Below, piece by piece: positions 59,450 through 64,000 of a stretch of 64,000 nt of DNA. The stretch lies in contig DATBLC010000063.1 in NCBI GenBank assembly GCA_036555515.1, positions 1 through 64,000 of the forward strand, in the 5' to 3' direction. The position numbers and the translations under genes were made by a program. The stretch is from DATACQ01 sp036555515. GTDB lineage: Bacteria; Desulfobacterota; Binatia; UBA9968. Under the pieces are notes generated by a model, which searched no databases, was not told the origin of the DNA, and saw nothing but the letters and a program-made list of their open reading frames with translations. The number at the start of each line of letters is the position of its first letter. Position 1 is the first letter of the stretch.

Positions 59450-60040
59450 TCACTCATGGAAACGGCTTGCCGCGGCGGCGGCGACTTTTTCGACGGCCGG
59501 CAATGGGCAAAAACCCTGCGACTCGACGGCGAAGACCGGATTGAATTTGCTGCGGAAATTTTCCAGCGCAATGATCGCCGCCAATTCAACCAGCTCTTCC
59601 TCGCCATAGTGCCGCTTCAAGCGGTTGAAAAAACGGTCGGTGACGCGCTTGCTCGTATACGTCATGCGCTCGCAAAGCTCCAACGCGAGTTTTTCCTTAA
59701 TCGACAACAGCGCGCTTTTTCGGTAATCGCCCAACGCCGCTTCCACCTTCTCTGTCGAGGCCCCATGTCGCATCCCACTGGACGCGTTGATGTCAATTCA
59801 ATATGGACAACCATTGATGCTCGCCGCCTTCATACAAAGCAGATGCCGCAAATCGGCCGGGATCAACCCCGAAGCGAGTATCCCTTGTTGTAGGGCCTGC
59901 ACGCCTTTTTGGATTGTCGGTCTGAGCCCGTAAACCCTGGCGGTATTAAGTATCGATCCGTACTGCTTCTCCTGCTCCGCAAACAACTGCCGCACATCGT
60001 CCGGTGCATCTTCCTTGGTGACGCCTTTAATTCTCAGCAT
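59450..60040 (-). CDS. AhpD/carboxymuconolactone decarboxylase-family protein, candidate selenoprotein (CxxU)
   Basis: Read with the TGA at 59798-59800 as selenocysteine, this is one 196-residue protein of the AhpD/CMD fold. The core AASINGCPY-U81-IDINASSG places C78 and U81 at the CxxC redox pair of the family; N85 replaces the usual histidine of CxxC-x3-H. The 115 codons after TGA stay open in the same frame and keep family-like helices (EKLALELCERMTYTSKRV, then ELAAIIALENFRSKFNPVF). The ATG at 60040 follows GGAGG. A hairpin fitting bacterial SECIS rules starts within 6 nt of the TGA. Such proteins use the pair for peroxide or alkylhydroperoxide reduction. Without Sec insertion it would be an 80-residue stub. 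Confidence 0.85.
59764..59792 (-). promoter_or_regulatory. Candidate bacterial SECIS element
   Basis: On the coding strand, 18 nt after the UGA begins a 4-nt loop AGUG closed by a 7-bp stem CGCGUCC/GGAUGCG (one G-U pair), extended by CAU/AUG across a small internal loop. Bacterial SECIS elements are stem-loops immediately downstream of UGA whose apical loop lies about 16-37 nt away and has G among its first two bases. Both conditions hold (G at loop position 2). The structure was folded by eye. Confidence 0.7.
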
Positions 60041-60094
60041 TGAAATCCTCCCGTTACAAAATGTGTAGGGGACGGTCGCTAGCTCCCCAACACT

Positions 60095-61051
60095 TTAAAT
60101 TAGATTCAACAGGCGCGCGGCGGTGCCGCCGAGCATGCCGTCGATGACTTTTTCATCCAGCGGCAGTTTCCGAATGGTTTCGATATATTCACCGATGCCG
60201 TCCACGCTCTTCCCCATCCTGGGATCGCTGTTATTGAAATTCTGCGGGTAGTCCGTGGCGAAAACCATGCGCTCCGGCTGTATCCCCTCCAGCGCGCAGC
60301 GCAGGGCGATGGGGCTGCCTTCGAATCCCGCCATGTCGAAATAAAGCAGGCCGAAATACTCGTCAAACGACTGAGGCAAATTGAAGCGATACGATGAGCG
60401 CGCGATCCGTTCTTTGTAGCCCGCTAACCCGCCGCCGAAGTGTGCGAAAACGAGCTTCAGGTCAGGGTAGCGGTCGAGAACGCCTCCGGCGATAAGCCGC
60501 GTCACGGCGACGCCGAGATCGAACTCGCGCGTGAGAATGACCGGCAGCATGTAATCCTTGAGCAGATCATAACCCTTCGGCGCCAGCGCTGGGTGAACGA
60601 ACACGGTCGCCCCGAGCTTCGCGGCGCGCTCGAAAAAGGGTCTAAACTCTTCGGCGTCCAGCGAAAGCCCGTTGATTTGTGAAGAAATCGTCGCGCCGCG
60701 CAAGCCCAGTTCGCACACCGCCCGCTCCAGTTCCGCGAGCGCGGGCTTCCCCTCCAGGGGCGGCAGATGAGCGAGACAGGCGAAACGATCCGGATAATCC
60801 CTCTGCATCTGCGCCGCGGCATCGTTGATCAACCGGCAGTTGTCCAGCGTGGTTTCCCAGCCCAGGATGCAACTCAACACCGCCAGATCGACGCCCGCCC
60901 GGTCCATCTCTTCGACCTGCGCTTGCATATCGAACAGCTGCGCGTGCACCGACGCGTTTTCCTGTCTTACCGGAACTTTACTGTCGGTTTTCATCCCCAA
61001 CCGTCGCGCCAATTCGACCGGAATATAGTGATGTTCGAAGTCAATGACCAT
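60095..61051 (-). CDS. Amidohydrolase_2-family metal-dependent hydrolase or decarboxylase
   Basis: This 318-residue TIM-barrel protein resembles ACMSD and gamma-resorcylate decarboxylase. It has MVIDFEHHYIPVELA at the start (metal-binding His region), TVFVHPALAPKGYD (His), LVFAHFGGGLAGY (His) and VFATDYPQNF (Asp). These enzymes decarboxylate aromatic or muconate-type acids or hydrolyse C-C/C-N bonds using one zinc or manganese. The ATG follows AAGAGGTGCT. It is the first gene of the minus-strand run, 54 bp upstream of the CMD-like gene, which strengthens an aromatic-degradation reading. Confidence 0.9.
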   Translation of the reverse strand: MVIDFEHHYIPVELARRLGMKTDSKVPVRQENASVHAQLFDMQAQVEEMDRAGVDLAVLSCILGWETTLDNCRLINDAAAQMQRDYPDRFACLAHLPPLEGKPALAELERAVCELGLRGATISSQINGLSLDAEEFRPFFERAAKLGATVFVHPALAPKGYDLLKDYMLPVILTREFDLGVAVTRLIAGGVLDRYPDLKLVFAHFGGGLAGYKERIARSSYRFNLPQSFDEYFGLLYFDMAGFEGSPIALRCALEGIQPERMVFATDYPQNFNNSDPRMGKSVDGIGEYIETIRKLPLDEKVIDGMLGGTAARLLNLI

Positions 61052-61274
61052 AGCACCTCTTAATCCACTGACCGTCTAAACCGTATCCCAGGGTTTTAAA
61101 GACTGTCAAGGAAGAGCAACCAGCGCGCTTAAGGATTGTCGGGCAGGAGATGGCGTTGAGGGACGAATGTTGACGATAGAACACGACTTGACGCAATCCC
61201 GGGCGCGGATTATGTTCCCTCCAAATCTGTGGCATATGTCAAAAATATTTTCCTAACGCTTTCAGAGGTGCAAA

Positions 61275-62258
61275 ATGACTCGTAGCGACGGCAAAGCGGA
61301 TGCGCTGCACATAGCAACCTACTCAGGCTGGTATCGCTTTGAACCGAACGGTGGAGAGTGGAAGGAGACCGACAAGGCGCTTACTTTTTGGAAGCTGACC
61401 TCGCTTCAAGTGGATCCGCTCGACCCACGCCATGTTTACATTGCGACGGAACATTCCGGCCTTTTCATCACCCACAACGGCGGCGGGTTTTGGCAGCGCG
61501 CCAAACCCAATGTGCCGCGCTTGACAACGAACGCATTGCTCGCTCTGCCCGGAAAGATATTTGCCGGCACCTGGCCGGCGGCGCTTTATGGCGCCAGCGA
61601 CGGCGGCCCATGGCGCGAACTGGAGGGCGTGCGCCTCGGCGCCACCGGTGGCAGCTTTCCGCCAAGCCCTGAACTGAGCGCCCGAGTGCGCTTTCTCGCC
61701 GCGGATGATGCCTCTCCACGCAGGCTCTTCGCCGCCATCGAAGTTGGCGGCATGTTGATGAGCGACGATGGGGGTGAGCGCTGGTCTCAGGTCACTGCGG
61801 GGTTGGACGATCCGGATGTTCACCAGATACTTCCGAGCGTCGAGAAAAAAGGACTCGTTTTGGCTGCTTGCGGCGAAGGGATTTATCGCAGCGAAGATCG
61901 CGGCGAACGTTGGGAAAAAGTTACGCCGGCCGGGCCGCGCACCTTCGGCTCGTCCGTGATGGAAGACCAGAGTGGTACGCTCTACCTCGGCGTAGCGCTG
62001 GGGCGGCCAAACACCTGGCTGCGCAACGAGCGCGCCGACGCCGCGCTCTACGTGAGCACAAATGGCGGCGTAAAATGGGACATCGCCGTTGAAGGACTGC
62101 GCGGCGGTATCATGGCCATGTGCCGAAATGATGGCGGCGACGGCGTTTTCGCTTCGACGTCGGAAGGCGACGTGCTCAGCGTCGATGCATCCGGGGCGCG
62201 CACGATCATCAGTGGGCTCCCTAGCATCACCGCGCTCGCCTTGGGTGCAGGCTGCTAA
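61275..62258 (+). CDS. BNR/Asp-box repeat beta-propeller protein
   Basis: This 327-residue protein has no signal peptide and at least four Asp-box-type repeats (FITHNGGGFW, MSDDGGERW, RSEDRGERW, VSTNGGVKW) spaced as in sialidase or Ycf48-like propellers. Its function is unknown; such proteins are often annotated as glycosyl hydrolase or exo-sialidase by repeat alone, which I do not support. The ATG follows CAGAGGTGCAAA. Its last codons and stop (GCAGGCTGCTAA) lie inside the family A repeat at 62248-62400, so the C-terminus appears to be defined by the inserted element. Confidence 0.8.
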   Translation: MTRSDGKADALHIATYSGWYRFEPNGGEWKETDKALTFWKLTSLQVDPLDPRHVYIATEHSGLFITHNGGGFWQRAKPNVPRLTTNALLALPGKIFAGTWPAALYGASDGGPWRELEGVRLGATGGSFPPSPELSARVRFLAADDASPRRLFAAIEVGGMLMSDDGGERWSQVTAGLDDPDVHQILPSVEKKGLVLAACGEGIYRSEDRGERWEKVTPAGPRTFGSSVMEDQSGTLYLGVALGRPNTWLRNERADAALYVSTNGGVKWDIAVEGLRGGIMAMCRNDGGDGVFASTSEGDVLSVDASGARTIISGLPSITALALGAGC

Positions 62259-62400
62259 AAAGACTCATATGCTTTCGCCGATTGCCCTGAGCTTGTCGAA
62301 GGGTGCGCTCAATCGCCTCGCTCCAACGTACTGGCGACGTACGCCTCCGCTCGTCGATCTATCGCGCGCCGCGCCTCTGAGATCTTTTTGAGTAGCCTGC
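62248..62400. repeat. Dispersed palindromic element, family A copy 3
   Basis: The left end caggctgctaaaaagactca and right end gatctttttgagtagcctg match the 9147-9273 element, including the central gtactggcgacgtac palindrome. This copy carries an extra internal piece (ccgattgccctgagcttgtc plus gaaggg) absent from the others. It supplies the stop codon of the propeller protein gene. Confidence 0.75.
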
Positions 62401-62514
62401 AAGGTGGCGCATGTCGTTTTGAGAGTCTTGATTTAACTCGAAAGCTGAAACCTGAAACCTTCTTCCCTGGAGCAGATGGGAAGAAGAGGAATCAGACTCT
62501 TGCCTATTGCCTTC

Positions 62515-63558
62515 TCACTTGCGTGAGATTTCCAAGAGAATCTTGTTCCATCGTTCCATGGTCTGCACATATTCATAAGTCGTCAGACCTTGCTCGGCGT
62601 ACCACCGTTTGTATCCATAATCCTTTCGCGGGCTGCCGTAACCGAACTTCTCGCCGAGTATCTTTTGGCCTTCGGGTCCAATCATGAAATCAATGAACAG
62701 CAACGCCGCGTGGGGTCGTTGCGTGTTCGCGAAGGTGGCCATTGTGCCGGCGTTGGTCGGAACTAATTCCAGCGGCAGCCACGCCACCGGAGCTTTGCGC
62801 ATTACGGCTAGTCTGATATTGCTGTCCACGGCCGTAAACGTAAGCGGCACTTCGCCGGAGACGATCAACTCATTCAAACCCAGGGCGGGCATCGAATACT
62901 GCTTGATGCCTTGGGCCGCCAATTTCCTGACGAACCCGTCGCCTTTTACTCTCAGCATGGCGCCGAGCATGCGGGTGCCAATGTCTTCCACGCTGATTCC
63001 AATCTTGCCTTTCAGCACCGGCTTCAATAGATCGTCGAAACTCCTGGGCACGTCGGTTTCACGGATGAGGTTCTTGTTGTACCCGACACCGACGTAGGAT
63101 TCGCGGTCCACGGCGGTGAAGTACAGTCCTCCCGGCGCTTTTTCTTTGGAACCCTCGGGATAGTCGGCGAGATGCGGCGAAGTGAAGGGCAAAAGGAGCT
63201 TATTGTCGCGCAACAACATCACCGCGCCTGGAGTGGTTTCGATGGCGTCGACATTGTAGCGTCGCGCCTGGGCCTCGCTCACTATCCGAGTGGCCAAAGT
63301 CGTCGCCGGTGCGCGGTAGAATTCCACAGTCACGCCGGGATACTTGGCTTCAAAGGACTTGGCCATTTCCTTGTAAGTGCTGAGCGATGTGTACCAGATA
63401 AGTTTCCCTTCCTTTTTGGCGCCGTCATACAGCACACGCTCACGGTCGGCGCCGGTGTATTTTGCCAGATCAGCGGCCGTTCTGAGCGATGGAGTCTGGG
63501 CCCATGCATTACCCAGCAGGATTGCGTAAACCAGGACGTTAATTCCCAACCTCTTCAT
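62515..63558 (-). CDS. Fbp-type ABC substrate-binding protein
   Basis: This 347-residue protein has a signal peptide (LGINVLVYAILLGNAWAQTP) and an SBP_bac-type fold: AKKEGKLIWYTSLSTYKEMA, DDLLKPVLKGKIGISVED, and the C-terminal LLFIDFMIGPEGQKILGEKF plus KRWYAEQGLTTYEY. It is similar in layout to the 53453 protein but distinct. The ATG follows GGGAGGCCATCA. It sits 19 bp after an acyl-CoA ligase gene on the same strand; no permease follows within the window. Confidence 0.9.
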   Translation of the reverse strand: MKRLGINVLVYAILLGNAWAQTPSLRTAADLAKYTGADRERVLYDGAKKEGKLIWYTSLSTYKEMAKSFEAKYPGVTVEFYRAPATTLATRIVSEAQARRYNVDAIETTPGAVMLLRDNKLLLPFTSPHLADYPEGSKEKAPGGLYFTAVDRESYVGVGYNKNLIRETDVPRSFDDLLKPVLKGKIGISVEDIGTRMLGAMLRVKGDGFVRKLAAQGIKQYSMPALGLNELIVSGEVPLTFTAVDSNIRLAVMRKAPVAWLPLELVPTNAGTMATFANTQRPHAALLFIDFMIGPEGQKILGEKFGYGSPRKDYGYKRWYAEQGLTTYEYVQTMERWNKILLEISRK

Positions 63559-63577
63559 TGATGGCCTCCCGATTATG

Positions 63578-64000
63578 CTACGGTTTCGGCTCCGCTACGA
63601 GCGCAGATTTCAATATCTTTCCCGTCGGACCTTTGGGCAGTTCGGCTAGGATGTACACTCGCCGCGGATATTTGTACCGAGCCAGATGATCTCTGCAGTA
63701 TTCAAGCAAATCCTCGGAGGCGACGTTCTCCATGCGCTTCAAACTGACAAAGGCTGCGACTTCTTCGCCGAGATCTATATCTGGAACGCCCACCACCGCG
63801 GCCTCGGCAATCGCCGGATGAGAAAGGAGAACGGCTTCGATTTCCTGTGGAAAGACCGAATAACCGCCGCGCAGGATGCGCTCCCGCTTGCGGCCGACGA
63901 TCTGAACGTAACCCTCCGGCGAGACCATGGCGAGATCGCCGGTTTTGAACCAACCATCGGCGATGACGGCATTCGTTTCATCAACGGTATCCCAGTAGCC
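63578..64000 (-). CDS. Acyl-CoA synthetase/AMP-dependent ligase, C-terminal part, cut by window edge
   Basis: The frame is open to the window end, giving 140 residues of the adenylate-forming enzyme C-terminus: GWFKTGDLAMVSPEGYVQIV (the hinge Asp region), GRKRERILRGGYSVFPQEIE, and the catalytic lysine motif PKGPTGKILKS near the end. Such ligases activate carboxylic acids, including aromatic or fatty acids, with ATP and CoA. It is upstream of and probably co-transcribed with the binding protein at 62515-63558, so the imported compound may be activated here. Confidence 0.92.
   Translation of the reverse strand, partial: GYWDTVDETNAVIADGWFKTGDLAMVSPEGYVQIVGRKRERILRGGYSVFPQEIEAVLLSHPAIAEAAVVGVPDIDLGEEVAAFVSLKRMENVASEDLLEYCRDHLARYKYPRRVYILAELPKGPTGKILKSALVAEPKP

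Noticed and set aside
59450..60040. Reading the TGA in the AhpD-like gene as a simple pseudogene or two separate genes
   Set aside because: The stop falls exactly on the redox cysteine position, the frame is otherwise intact for 115 codons and a SECIS-like hairpin follows; the second half has no ribosome site. A sequencing substitution remains a formal alternative.
61275..62258. Glycosyl hydrolase or sialidase
   Set aside because: Only Asp-box repeats support this; no catalytic Arg triad or Tyr/Glu pair is evident and there is no signal peptide.
1..64000. CRISPR arrays, rRNA, tRNA, complete insertion sequences or prophage genes
   Set aside because: No regularly spaced direct repeats, no recognisable rRNA or tRNA sequence and no intact transposase or phage structural gene was seen on either strand; a tRNA missed by eye cannot be fully excluded.

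Overview
The window reads as chromosomal DNA of a GC-rich, Gram-negative-type, uncultured soil or subsurface bacterium. Almost every transporter has a Sec-signal-bearing periplasmic binding protein. The gene content (very many ABC binding proteins, UbiD, Cox/xanthine-dehydrogenase-type hydroxylase, hydantoinase/carboxylase, VOC proteins, amidohydrolases) resembles deltaproteobacterial, Binatota, Rokubacteria or Tectomicrobia-type genomes. That placement is inference from gene content only; no rRNA or tRNA gene was found to anchor taxonomy.

Region 1 (0-14.3 kb) is a divergent catabolic locus. A minus-strand operon carries a NitT/TauT-type ATPase, an Fbp-type two-domain permease, an Fbp/Pot-type ATPase and a UbiD decarboxylase. 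On the plus strand lie a GntR/FCD regulator with a perfect inverted repeat over its start codon, a cyclic amidohydrolase (allantoinase/dihydropyrimidinase type), the three subunits of a molybdenum hydroxylase, and a NitT/TauT permease plus binding protein. Together these suggest uptake, hydroxylation and ring opening or decarboxylation of an aromatic or N-heterocyclic compound.

Region 2 (14.8-25.6 kb) holds a flavin-dependent luciferase-like oxidoreductase, a HyuA/HyuB pair whose B subunit carries an extra zinc-ribbon tail like the acetone carboxylase gamma subunit, a truncated binding protein, three orphan NMT1/THI5-like binding proteins and a TenA-family protein.

Region 3 (25.7-34.9 kb) is a tandem array and graveyard of TrpX-like (ABC_sub_bind) binding proteins: three intact, two full-length but frameshifted, and several N- or C-terminal stubs. 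Small toxin-antitoxin-like cassettes (BECR-like/DUF2283, Uma2, DUF4160/DUF2442, DUF4258/DUF2283) are interspersed.

Region 4 (35-50.2 kb) contains a thiolase-fold protein lacking the usual cysteine with a DUF35 partner, a TctC-like protein, an ACT protein, a tricarballylate-type module (TctC, fused TctA-TctB, TcuA, TcuB), further orphan binding proteins, a VOC protein, a hydratase-aldolase of the DapA superfamily, and a bactofilin/M23 peptidase pair.

Region 5 (50.6-64 kb) is a long minus-strand catabolic run: a complete Fbp-type ABC importer, three double-VOC proteins, two NMT1-like binding proteins, a carboxymuconolactone decarboxylase/AhpD-family protein and an amidohydrolase. The AhpD-family gene is the most striking item. 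It is interrupted only by an in-frame UGA exactly where the second redox cysteine of CxxC belongs, and a hairpin fitting the bacterial SECIS pattern follows 18 nt downstream, so it is a strong selenoprotein candidate (CxxU). The window ends in an acyl-CoA ligase gene cut by the edge. Several dispersed palindromic repeat families sit between genes throughout.
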